A stretch of 64,000 nt of DNA from Hyaloscypha bicolor E (Eukaryota; Ascomycota; Leotiomycetes; Helotiales; Hyaloscyphaceae): contig NW_020194684.1 of NCBI RefSeq assembly GCF_002865645.1, positions 3,883,952 through 3,947,951 of the forward strand, given 5' to 3'. Under the pieces are notes generated by a model. It had not been told where the DNA came from. It searched no databases and saw nothing but the letters and a program-made list of their open reading frames with translations. The translations under genes were made by a program, and so were the position numbers. Positions 23,364 to 36,200 of this stretch are shown here, piece after piece; within the stretch, counting starts at the first letter, position 1, and every line of letters starts with the position of its first letter.

Positions 23364-25368
23364 TTACCCTAACAAAATCTCCTTCCACAAAGGGCCAGGC
23401 GAGAAGCTATTGTTAATCGCCGATTGCAAGATGGTGCCGATACCCCTTCGCTCCGCAACCCCCCCATTCCATTCTAGAAGCATTACATTGTAATACTCCC
23501 GTCGCCCTTCCGACTCAGACAAAAGAATAGTCTCGAGCGGCTCTACGGAATCAAAGAGAGTTGTTTCTTCAGAGCCGTCGAGTGACATGTTGCCGCAATT
23601 AATTCCGTCTTCACCAACAAGACGGCACTTTGCAGTGAAAACGTTTATTTCCGCAATCCTGTAGAAGACCGTGAGAGTCCAGAACTGAAGGAGCGGGTAT
23701 GGCGAGGCCGGGATAGAGGAAGACAAGTCTTGTGTTGGAGCAGTACGCAACGTTGCAAAACTAAGTGGAACTAGTGACTCGAAATGTTGTCTTTCTCGGT
23801 ACCCGTGATATGTTTTGGCGTGTATTGGGAATGACTCGTTCGCGGAGGGATCCCATACGAGATTTGTTATGCCAGAAGGGCTTCTCTTATACCAAATGAT
23901 CCAAGTCCGTGACGCCAGCCATTCGTTCATCCCGCTGGGAGTGTCAATATTTATCCTACCACGCCAGCCGGTCCAGGAGTAGCTTGGGAAGCCGCTTCGG
24001 CGTTGAAGATTGGTGCCGTGAGCTTCGAATATGAGAAATGCGTCCAGCACCGCTGTTGGCAAGCCCTCGAAGAATCTGTACTTTGCTTTTTCCGAAAGTC
24101 GTCGTATAATGCCCGCCATCGCGCGCAGTACATCGCCCTGGTTTGTTAATGCCCGCATGGAGTAGTATAAGAGGAAGATAGAGTAGTCTTCTGCGGGATT
24201 CTCCATATACACAGCTTTCGGGAGTAACGACGAATGGTTTACAAATGGCCGCTGTGGACGTGACTGGTCGAGGCATGACTCCGAGTACTCTGCTTCTGAG
24301 CAGCGGAAGAAGACCTTGTTATCGACGAAGTATAGAGCCCTTCGACATAAAACATGCTCTTGGAAACTGTGTATATGAATAAGTTCAAAATCGCAACTTC
24401 CATAGCATGGAATGCACCTACGTCCAGGCTCTTGAATTGTACACAGTTCCCTTGACCAATTGGTCTATGCCAGTATACACTCCAAGAGATACTTCTTCAT
24501 TTACCTCCAGGGTGAGCTTGGACATCTTTCGGCTCCTTTCTTGTACTCCTGGGAGGCCTGCGTCCGCATCGTGCCCACAGGCAGCTATAATTGTAAACCA
24601 GGATCGCTCATACACCTGATCCATGACGTTTACGCCTCGATCGAGATCTTGCCAATCATTTTGCAAGAGACATAAGGCACCCACCCATAAGTAACGAAGT
24701 TCAAGCTTCCGAACAAGGGTAATCGCGTCTTGAATCGTTCTCGGAATCATCTCCCAGATTTTATCAATACTACCTTGAAGGAGTAATTGATTCCTATTAG
24801 ACGTAGTAAGCCTGAAATTGGGCACAGCACCCCATATATAGCTAAGAGCAACATATTGACGCAGATCTTGTACTTCAACGAGACAATTCTGGTAAACATC
24901 AATAAGCCGCATGACATTCAGCCCAGTAAATGCATCTCTAAAAGCTTTGGGTGCCTTCAAGACACAGTTACCGGAATGTACCGTTTCACAGGAAGATATC
25001 CAACGGGCGATTCTGGAGATGTCTAGATCAGAGTGCAATAGTGATCGAAGAAAGTAGGCGTCGTCAACGAAGGTATTAGTATCGGATTTCCCAGCGAAGC
25101 AGATCCAGCTACTCGCAAAGAAGGCACCTCGGTTGCCGGGACCGGAGGCAGCAGCCCAGCGCAGGATGATCTGTTCCGTATTGCGTGAAATTCTTGATCG
25201 TCCCCTATAACCCTCATAATACGCAAGGTTGAGCACTCTGCAGAAAGGACAGCGACTATCCTTGATCCACGACAAAGAACCAAGGGTGAATGTCGACGTG
25301 ACCGAAAGCTTCTGCGGGTCCAGGGGAACCCTGATACAGAAATCACACAAAGGCTCGATGACTGGCAT
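23364..25368 (-). CDS. HET-domain (heterokaryon incompatibility) protein
   Basis: Two exons (25368-24422, 24366-23364) are joined by a 55-bp GTAGGT...CACAG intron in phase 2, giving 649 aa. The N-terminus has a cysteine-containing LCDFCIRVPL...CPFCRVL segment common in these proteins. The HET domain core spans about residues 174-315: YVALSYIWG, IPRTIQDAITLVRKL, RYLWVGALCLLQND, VYERSWFTIIAACG and DAGLPGV. The exon junction encodes the conserved SRAWTFQEHVLCRR motif, and the C-terminal half is the usual variable region (FPSYSWTGW). HET proteins trigger programmed cell death on non-self recognition or act as NLR effectors. The consensus D of the RYLWVDALC motif is G here; its effect is unknown. 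Confidence 0.93.
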
Positions 25369-26658
25369 CGCGTATGTATGTGGCTCTCGCTAGAGTTAGA
25401 GACCTGTGTTCGGGGGAGAAGTAATGGAGTCTCGTATCTTTAGGTGTGCGAAGATCGACAGATCAGAGGGAATAACGGAGCCTGCCCTGAGACAATCCAG
25501 AGCGGATGAGAAAATGCATCACTGGTGAATCACTGGTGCACATCCCAGTCTGCTTAGTAAGAATCCAGTTTAACCGATAATTTTGTGCGCCCCCAATGCC
25601 GCTTTAAGCCACTCTGTGTTTAGTTTCTTGGTGAAAAATACCTCTATACATGTTTCAAGCATCAGATTACGAATGCCTACCCCCGAAAACGCCTACCATA
25701 GCTGAGTAAAACGGCAAAGGGAAGGTACAATTCGGGCCTCCAGAATATTCTATAAGTAAGCTGAGGGTGTACTATTAAAGCATATAACTCTCAGATAGGA
25801 AGTGGTTTACTTGCTAATATGTGATAACCCGCCTTTGCGCCCTCGCTTCCTGTGAAGTCAGCTTCTACAGGGATAAAAGTACCTAGCCAGAATGATACAT
25901 GTCAAAGGGCAGGTTACAACCATAAAAATGGAGGGAGCAAAAAGTAGTGCAATTGGCTGAAGAACTAAGTTTGCAGCTGGCCAAAACTCAGAAATTATCC
26001 CGCCTCGCTTGGCGGCACGTGACCCCGCCACAACAGATATTATGGCTTAGCATAAAATCAGAGTGTTCAGGGCGGAAACCGATTTCACTAGCGACGTACA
26101 GACCCCTATCCTACCGGTATTCGAAAATTTTCTTCTGTCTCCGAGAGCTCCGGCAAGTGTCATGCCGGTTAAATTGGCTGCAGTAGTCAAGTTTCGTCCC
26201 CGATGTCGCTTTGCCTACATCCAATCGAGTTCAATGATTCTCCACATCTTTGCCAAACATGGCTTAATTCTGGATAGTGCAACAGCTGATCAACGACGGG
26301 TTGAGCTCTGTTGCAGTCAATCAGCATCCCTCGATAGCTTAGTCATTTGCTCTTGGCAGATGGCAAAGTCTCATGCGCATGGCTCCTGCATGTTTGGCCT
26401 AGCACTAAGAGCTACCCCTCCTTTCTCAGATTATATAGACCAAGTCACCCCACATGAGTCTCTTTTCTCATCCTCATCTTTATTCATTTTTGAAAACATA
26501 CCAAACAAAACCTCACGGTCTGTACAGCTTCCCAATGTACCCAAAGCACAAATGCTAACACAAGGTACTTCACAGAAACAAACATAAAGTACTACCCACT
26601 CTTGTGAATGAGGGAGTCATGACGTCCAGACAATGGAATTATCCCTGAGTGGATCAAG
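25369..26658. other. intergenic, upstream of THI4
   Basis: 1.3 kb with no gene seen. Only short ORFs without motifs occur. The distal part should include the THI4 promoter. Confidence 0.45.
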
Positions 26659-26871
26659 GTATTTCATACATCGTAAAATGCATGAACCGGTGTTCGTTCC
26701 CGGCGTCTTCATAGCCTCTCATCCTCCATCCTAACGGATGAGATGATTGGCACGTCGACACAAGCCGGGTTCGTTCTGAGATTATACGGTTCAACTTGAT
26801 CAGGATAATACCTGCGAAAGGATCATGCTTCCCCCTGACTCCCACCGAGAGACAGCTCTAACCCACAGCAG
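26659..26871 (+). other. predicted 5'-UTR intron of THI4 carrying the TPP riboswitch
   Basis: A candidate donor AAG|GTATTT lies at 26659. A CTAAC branch site lies at 26858-26862, with an acceptor GCAG ending at 26871, 31 bp before the THI4 ATG. In Neurospora and Aspergillus thiamine genes, TPP binding changes splicing of such leader introns; the same arrangement is inferred here. Confidence 0.55.
26680..26828 (+). promoter_or_regulatory. TPP riboswitch (eukaryotic type)
   Basis: Conserved aptamer blocks are present: an ACCGGTGTTCG-type block (26686-26695), CTGAGA (26776-26781), and the sensor segment from TTGATCAGGATAATACC through CTGCGAAAGGATCAT (26796-26826). P1 pairs GCATGA (26680-26685) with TCATGC (26823-26828). 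An extended P3 pairs CCCGGC (26699-26704) with GCCGGG (26764-26769), enclosing a long variable loop as in fungal TPP riboswitches. It lies in the leader of THI4, its classic fungal position, and should repress thiamine synthesis when TPP is abundant. Confidence 0.93.
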
Positions 26872-26884
26872 GTGAATTCCTTGA

Positions 26885-27941
<1,057 letters not shown>

Positions 27942-28712
27942 TTGCGAAGCTGCGAGCACATAAACATGCCCAAATTGACATGGGTGGCGGTGATGATATA
28001 GCACAATAATGCAGTATATTTGACATTAAAAAACGCTCGTTATATCTGATTTCATTACCAAATTCCCTTCATGATGAACAAAGTACAGCCTCGTGGGTGG
28101 CCTCGTCGTTTTTTGAAAGTCTTAATGCGTGCCTCGGCAGTGGACGAAGAAGGCCTGGAGTCCACTGTCAAAAAGGGGGTTGGTCACGTGACCTTATTAT
28201 TATTATTAGCCTTTCCTGACACTGCTCGTTGTCCACAGTCATCGTTGGACCTTAAAAGGAGACGATGTTTAAATGTTCTAGAACTTTGGGGGAAATCGAG
28301 GGGAGAAGACATTGGAAGTGCCATAGATCGAGGGAATATTCGAAGAAAAAGAACCTGGAAGGGAAAGTGAGTGGTCTTTGATTGCTAATTATTGGAGGAA
28401 AGGGACTAGTCTTCGTGGTGGTAGCAAAGCTCTTTGAGAAGAGGAACTCTTGGACTGTATGCTAGCAAGTGAATTAGAAAAACAAGGCAAGAGAACTGTG
28501 GTGAAAAGCTCAACAACACTGAGCCCAAGTAAACGAGTCCCCGTGACACACAAACAAAGCCTCTCCGATCATAAATTCCCTACTACAGTCCCTTCTTCGT
28601 CTAACTTCCAACAACGTTCATCACAACCATCATCCCTCTCCTTAATCCATCAACTCCCACAACACCTCCATTAAACACCCGAACCAAGCACCTCAACCAA
28701 AACACTGCCAAG
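27942..28712. other. intergenic between THI4 and the secreted-protein gene
   Basis: 771 bp with no gene recognised. A GTCACGTGACC palindromic core occurs near 28185, followed by a TTATTATTATTATTAG run. The last ~150 bp is C/A-rich, like a fungal leader, and probably belongs to the promoter/5' UTR of the secreted-protein gene. Confidence 0.4.
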
Positions 28713-29027
28713 ATGCGCTTCTCAACTCTCACCACCTCCTTGGTCGCCAGCCTCTTCCTCTCAATCTCTCTCGTCGAGGCCGCCCCCTTCGATCCCGGAG
28801 CATGGTGCGAAATCCTACCCCAACCCTGCTTTCTCCCCATTTCGGGCTGCCAGTACTGCGGTAGCTGGGATGGCCATGATGCCGTGGTGAGTCTTTCTAT
28901 TTGCTACGCAACGAATGGCAGAGGGTCAGATTGCTGACTTGAATAGCTTGACTGCGCCAGCCATGGATTGGTCAAGACCTGTAGTGGTCTCTGCAGAAGT
29001 GCTCCCGGACCGTTCATCAACTGCTGA
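28713..29027 (+). CDS. small cysteine-rich secreted protein (effector candidate)
   Basis: Two exons (28713-28886, 28947-29027) flank a 60-bp GTGAGT...ATAG intron with a GCTGAC branch site, in phase 0, giving 84 aa. Residues 1-23 form a typical signal peptide (basic start, LFLSISLVEA before the cleavage). The ~61-residue mature chain has eight cysteines, enough for four disulfides, in a pattern that includes a CQYCGS motif. I recognise no named family. Small size, a signal peptide and many cysteines are the usual profile of apoplastic effectors or antimicrobial-type proteins. The gene sits 0.6 kb from a RIP-mutated transposon island and has an apparent relative at 41.6 kb with the same intron position. 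Secretion is well supported; the role is unknown. Confidence 0.8.
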
Positions 29028-29640
29028 AGATGGGTGGAAAGATTGAACTTCTTCATTCAACTGGTCTGCTTGCTTTGGATGCTTCGTCTCACTCAATCAC
29101 CAACTTTGGTAAGTTATCTGATGACTTGCTTGTAGACAAAAAGGACTGACGAGCGGATTTTGACAGACCTGGGCACTTGTGGTCAAATACAACAGGGTAT
29201 GGGTTGAGGAAGAATGTCAAAGGCACAGCCACAGGTGTAGAAGGGCACATTGGTTTCACATATGCAAGCAAAGGATAACTGGCAACCATTGAGCTTTAAT
29301 TTGAGGGGAAAGCTTTGATGTCAATAAGCCGAGTCAGTATAAAGACACTAGCATATACTTTGCTAGAAATAAATTGCAATACGAGGTTCTTCCTACACTC
29401 ATTTCGTGTCTGCCAACTGTGACTCCGATCTTCGGAAGGAATTTAACATTCACTTTACAGAACACACTGACAAGATGTCTGTGTGAATTAGACTTGAATT
29501 GTCGCAGCCGGCGGGGGCCCTTGACTCCCTTATTCTCTCTTCCCTTGAATATCCTGAAAGACGCCTGTAGCATTCAGTTCTATAAATACTCCACTCTCGC
29601 CTTCTCCCCTCGCTCGTACTACTACTGAGGCCCACAGCTA
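29028..29640. other. 3' flank of the secreted-protein gene, source of a degenerate duplicate
   Basis: No gene recognised. The part from about 29160 to 29450 has a diverged, AT-shifted copy at about 31555-31860 inside the adjacent AT-rich block (for example a shared CACAGGTGTAG core followed by AAGGCAC/AGGGCAC). Confidence 0.5.
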
Positions 29641-29695
29641 GCTAGCGGACAAATCCGAGAAGCGAAAAGTGATTTTCTGATTTTCTGATTTTCGC
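29641..29695 (+). repeat. left terminal inverted repeat
   Basis: 55 bp identical, inverted, to 41506-41560. It is GC-normal and not visibly mutated, unlike the interior. Confidence 0.95.
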
Positions 29696-30029
29696 ACTGG
29701 CGCCCCGCACACCTGCCGAAGAATCAATAAAATTATCAAATTAAAAGAATAAAGATTAGAGCCCTTATAATTCCTTCAATAATCTGGGATAATTATCATA
29801 ATAGGATCTTCCCGAATATCGGACATCGGTGGACTGATATCATTAAACATTATTTATGAGTTAAAATATAATATGATGGGCCGGGTTAAAACCATGCTAA
29901 AGTGCGCCATCATACCCGAGAGTGAAGCAATTAATCTGTTCGTTCGTCGGAATGATAACAACGCAATAGGTTCGGCTTTCAGTGCACACCCACGATATGG
30001 GGATTAATCCTTAAGACGGAACCCCTCCT

Positions 30030-30065
30030 CCCCCCCCCCCAAAAAAAAAAAAAAAAAAAAAAAAA
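30030..30065 (+). other. poly(C)-poly(A) homopolymer junction
   Basis: Eleven C followed directly by 25 A. DNA to the left (29696-30029) is of fairly normal composition, while DNA to the right is immediately AT-rich. It could be the poly(A) tail of a retroposed insertion or an assembly junction. Confidence 0.85.
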
Positions 30066-31554
30066 CTCTCATGAATAATATAGATAAGTTTTTATTATTT
30101 TAATATATATTTATTATAAATCAAATTATATTATGTAGATATTTTATTTATTAATATACCTCCGATCCTTTATACGCGGAATAAGTAATTTATAGAATTT
30201 AATCATAGTTACATATAACAGAACAACAACATCTTAGACTAAAATATTGAATTTATTTAATTAATATTATATGATTACATGTTGTGAATAATAAAATATA
30301 TATTTTAATTGTTAACAAGTTTTTATTATATGTCTTATATTATTCTAATAAGAGAATTTTTTGTTTTACTAAAAAATTTATCAGCATAGTTTAAAACCAA
30401 AAATAAAGAGTTAGAACTGGTAAAGGGACCTAAATCATATATTGTAGCGATTTTAGTTTATCATTATACTCACTATTATATATACTTATACTCTTCTTCC
30501 CCGGTATAATCTTTATATTAATCATTCATGAAAAAGATTGAGTTAATAAAGTTAATATTTAGCACATGTTAAGAGAGTATACGTAATTTATAATACTTCA
30601 GTTACTAATTATAATAATACCTAATTATTCACGACTCACTTCACTAGCCTGTCGTCAGTTCCTCTCAATGAGCTAGATATACTTATAAGGTTAAGTTATA
30701 ATATCATATATAATTATAAAAGAATAATATATATAATCTTAATTTTTTTAAAAGAATTTATTTTATACATTGTATCTATATCACTTACGAGGACTCCCTA
30801 CACTATAGCTAGCTTATGCCAGAGTAGATAGTTAGAATACATAATACATAACATAGTATATCTCAGTAGATGAATTATAACGACAAGAATGAATGGAGGT
30901 GTGGGATCTGAATGATTTTATTATTATACTAAATATTATTTTTCTGATAATATACTTCGTATACATATATATAATAATAGCAGAATTCAAAATAGGACAT
31001 TGCTTTTAAAATAAATATTAGCTAATAAGATCATTCTATTTTAGGAAGTTATATAATAGTTATATATATTTAACGTTCATCTAACAATAACAGTCTGACA
31101 TAGCTCAAATAGAAATATTAGGCTTATAGATTAGGAATTAGGACTTAATATTACTAATATATCCATATTCACATTCCCTATACACCTTCTTACAAATTAC
31201 AATCTAACCTACGTTTCCTATATACACCCTACTACTCCCAAAGATGCAAGAGAATATATACTACTAGTACGCCATACTATATAGTAGAGTGTGTTTAGTA
31301 CATATTCGCCACTTTTATTTCTAATTATTAATTTTTGATTTTAAAATATATAATTCTTTTTAAAAAAATTTTATTAAAATAAACTATTAATAAAACTTTT
31401 AATAAGAGTTTAGGAAGTGTTATCAGTTATTATAATATACAAAGTAAATAAAGTAAATATTTTAGCTAATCTTCTTGTTTATCTATAGAATTAAAGCTAA
31501 ATAAACTTATACTATATTCTGAGAATAATAAAAAATATAACGGATAATTGACCA

Positions 31555-31870
31555 GAACATGACATTGTGGATAAAAATACATTTACAAGAGTATAAATTG
31601 AGCAACAAGGAATAGTCTAAAGCACAGACCCACAGGTGTAGGAAGGCACCATTGCTTTTACAAATAGGCAATTAGCCAATAGTAGATAACTTTTGGACAA
31701 ACAATTAAGGATATAATTAGAAGCAGAAAGCCATAAAAAAGATGATCATTATAACCAAAATACAGTATAAAAAACACTAACGACAGTATAGATTTGGCTA
31801 AGAATAATGAGAATTAAAAATCACGAGGTACTTTCCAATACAATCATAAGAGTACCTGGTCTTGAAAAAT
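31555..31870 (+). repeat. degenerate copy of 29160-29450
   Basis: An ordered series of matching words (TTGTGG, CACAGNCCCACAGGTGTAG with spacing changes, AAGGCAC, TTTACA/TTTCACA, CACGAGGT/TACGAGGT) follows the same order and spacing as the left flank, with C-to-T/G-to-A-type changes. This is a duplicated flank that decayed inside the block. Confidence 0.6.
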
Positions 31871-32949
31871 TCAATAACTCCATCGATTATAGAATATATA
31901 ACAATTACAATAACAAAATACCATTTGAGAAAGGAATGTCTGTAGTCATTCATTTATACATAAATACTTTATCCACTCTCATTATACAAACTCATAATAT
32001 CTATACTCTTATCTAACTGATAGACCTATACAAAACGATAGTGACTTGAAAATAATCGAAAGAGGAAACACATGTAGCATTAAATATTTAAATAATTTTC
32101 TAATTCTCGTTCTCTTTTAGTATTATACCTACACTTAAGGGAAGAGCTAACTAGCCTACACAAAAATAATAAATCGTAAGATTAATTAATAAAACATAAT
32201 TGATATTAGCATACATTCAGGCAAAATTCAACTAGATAAGGGTACTTCCATATATACATTACTTAGGTTGTAATAAAGAACAATAATTTCGAACTTCCGA
32301 CTTAAATAATATTTAAATTTAAGACAGACTGATTATTAGTTAATTTATATAACAATAATTTATTGAATATATAAAAATTAAATTAATAGTATAATTACTA
32401 ACTACGGCAAAAAATTAGCTTCTGATAAGATTAAAAATAGAAGAGTATTATAATAATAAATTTTGGTATATAATAACAAGGAGGCTACCTTACCTTTTTA
32501 TACTATTAATATAGTTAATAATATTTAATATAGATAATAATATAAATATAACTAAAACTAATAAAAATAACTAAGAGGGCTAAATTAATTAGTTTTTTTT
32601 GTAATTAATTAACAAAATCACGTGGGGGTAATATTACTCGAGTTTTTTAGCGCTTATATTACTAGAAAGTATATTACGATAATAAAACATACCCTGAACT
32701 TAATTCTTATTAAAATAATACTATGACTTTTAATAAATCTATTACCATATTACAAAGCTATTACTAAATGGGCCTTATAAATATTAATCAAGAAGAAATT
32801 ATAAATAGATTAAAAGATTTATATAGAATCTTAGTTAATCCATATATGGTCCAATAGCGATTATAAGAATGAAATATCTAAATATATACTCAAATAGCAG
32901 ATATATCTTTTCTTTATATATAGATTATAATCCTGTATTATCTGGAAGA

Positions 32950-33200
32950 TATAGATAATGTAATGGCAGGAACAAAGCAATGGAACGATGCTCAAAGATT
33001 AATGATTTCCAATGTCCTACAGAATCTAAAGCTAAGGAGAGAAGGAGTGAGGTGTGGCAGTAGATAAGTAGGTATGGCCAAGACCACTGAAACGCCGAGC
33101 TTTGGAAGCGAGCTTGGTTTGAACCATAGCTTGGAACCTTAGCTAAAACCAACCCCTTTGGCTTAAACCAACCATGTGACACCAGCCGTCACAGATAAGG
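32950..33200. other. island of normal base composition within the AT-rich block
   Basis: About 250 bp with ordinary GC content, including several related GGTTTGAACC / GGCTTAAACC / AACCAACC words around 33110-33175. It could be a small non-autonomous element inserted after RIP. No clear ends or TIRs were found. Confidence 0.5.
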
Positions 33201-36200
33201 AAATACTTAAGGATCTTGAGGATTATAGTTATATAGCTTTAATTACTAGAGTTATCCGTATATATAAGAAGCTTGGTCTTATTTACTATATAACTATAAT
33301 AGATAAGTAAGCAGCAGACAAGTAACTATTTATAATACTATAGAGTAAACTAAATAATAGGCGGATTATAGATTATAGATAGCAGTATTTATATATATAT
33401 TTCCGTTAATAAGATTTACTAGTAACCTGGTTAGTCTTTCTATATTTTATTATTTTGCCCTAGCTTAGAAGGTTAGGGCTTTATTTACTAATATATTTTA
33501 TTATCTATAAAGAGAGCTTATATATAATATTATAACTCTTGGATCCCGAGGTAATTATATTATAAATATAATAGATATAGTCCAAAAAAGAAAAATATAT
33601 TATATCTAGGCCAGACTAGATTTGGTTAATTAATAAATATAATAAGCTATTACTATTTGAGATTAAGATATATACTTATATTAATACTTATTTATATAAT
33701 ATTATCTAGATATATATTGGAATCTCTAATTAGACTACTTATTTAGTTATATAGTAGTATCTTTAGATTTATATTTAAATAGGCTACTACCCTTACTTTT
33801 TTAGGGCTAATTAAGGCTCTAAACTTCCCCTTATTACTAAAATATACTTTATATTCTTACAGATAGCCGATCTATTAGTTATATATATAAAGAACTACTT
33901 TATTTCTAGGAAAAGTACTAAAAATTAGCGGGTTAAATCCTAGTAGTAGGAGCTTTAGAAGAGCTAGCTATACTAGTAGTATATAAGTAATTCCGTTTCC
34001 CTATATTTGCCTCTTATTCTTTCTATTATTAGGAAAAAGTATTAGGTACTAATAATTATACTACTTTTTATTAAGGCTATTAGGTCTAGTATTATAGTAC
34101 CGGATTATATAACTAATTCCGATTAGTATATATAGAACTATTTTTAGGAACTGGCTTATACCGGGAATTATAATTACTAATACCTATAGAACCGGATTAC
34201 TTTACTAGTACTTTATATATAGCGGATTCAAAACGAGGTATATAGGTTTACGGACTTATAAAATATCTATAGAATTAGAAAAGACAGATCTAGGCCTAAT
34301 ATAGTAGCCGGTAAGCTATTTAGACTATATATAAGGCCCCTAGGCAAGGTATAGTACTAGAATTACCCTATAGATATAAAGCTTTATAATATAATCCTTA
34401 ATAATTACTTAGTTTAGGGTAAGTAATATAACCTTATATAGCTCTATACAGATAGTTTATTTATATACTAATATAGATATTAACGAGTTTCTACCGAGAG
34501 AAATACTAGAGTAGTATTATTAGAAGCTTATATCTTATAGTATAAATATAGCCAATATTTATATAGGAGATATTAATAGAAATAGTAACCGACTATATAT
34601 TTAAGCTTATTACTAGCTCTAATATATAGTCCGGATATATATAGCTTTAGGGTAGCTACTAATATTAGGAGAATCCGAGAAGCTAACTAGTAAATATAAT
34701 ATTACTATTATACGAAATGAAATCCTCAAGTAAGTTATTCTAATAAATATAGAATATATAAATAATATATAAGCCGGAAAAATACCTATATAGTTCCTAA
34801 TAGTTTAGGACTTTACCCAGAAATAGTTCTTTATTAGTAATACTTCTAATAATATAGAGTAATTAAATAAACCGGTTACGGAATAACTAGGTATATTAAG
34901 ATAGGTATTATTTATTATTAAATATATTATTTTCGAAATTCTTTTCTTATTTTTAAGAGTAATACTAATAGAATTATTAAGTTTATTTACTATATAAATA
35001 TTTTATATCCTCAAATTCTTATCTCTCAAAATAATATTACTATTTCTTAAAACCTGCCCTAATACTATATATCCTATAGCCAAATACTAATATAGTAATA
35101 TCTAATATTACAAGTTCTATTAATCTACTAATAATAAATATAATATAGAGGCCACTATTTTACTTGCCTAGAATAGTAATACTAGTAAACTTAAATCTTA
35201 TAACTCTAGAATTCCGTCTATATCTGCCTCTCTCTTTATACCTAGAATACTTTAGATCCCTAGCTTTTCTTAGTATCCTTATCCTGTATCTTTTTTTCTA
35301 GAAATATTTATTATACCTATTTCTCTAGTTACTATTACTATATAGCTACCAGGTACTAATTCTATTCTATCCCAGGCTCCTCCTGCTCTAATAGCCCTAT
35401 AATTACTTCCTTCCGTATTCCCTTTTACTATAAGCCATATTACTTAACCTAATTACTCTTCTAGTAGTATTTATACTACTATATAAGCTTAATAGGCTAT
35501 AAATGCAAGAGTTACTCAAACCACTACCCAGGCCATAGCTTCTTATACCGGTAATAGGCTATCTAGAGCCCTTTAAAATCTTATAAATCAAAATATGGCC
35601 GGATCTAGTCTTATAGAATTATAAACTATAGTTTTATAACTAGTTCTTTATAAGTAAGTATTTAATAATATAAAGAATTAGAAAGCTAAGTAAAGAACTA
35701 TCTAATTTTCTAAAGAAGTTAGTAATAAGTTTTCTCCTATTTCTTTTACTAGATTCTTTATATAAATTCTAATAGATGTTTTTTAATAGGTGGCTTTTGA
35801 TTTAAAATAAATAATCGAGTCTTTTTTATTCTTTCTAATATAGTTTCTTAGTAGCTACTCTCTTATTTCTCTCTCTATATTAGCAGACCTATCTATTATT
35901 ATTAATTTATTAATAATATAAATAAACTAGTATTCTATACTAGTTCTAATAATAAAAGAGTCCAGGAACTTATAGTCTTACCAGGTTTTATTTAAACTAT
36001 CTTTAATCTTTCCTATTATAGTATATATCTGGGCCCTAAGGGTATCTGGATAATTTTCCTTATTTTATATTAGAATAAGACTTTATATAAAGATATTCGT
36101 CTTAAAATTACTTATAAAGAGCTAGAAAATACTTAAAAGAAGACTTTATATAAAGATCTCTATTTTAAAGTTATTTATAAAAAGCTAGAAAATACTTAAA

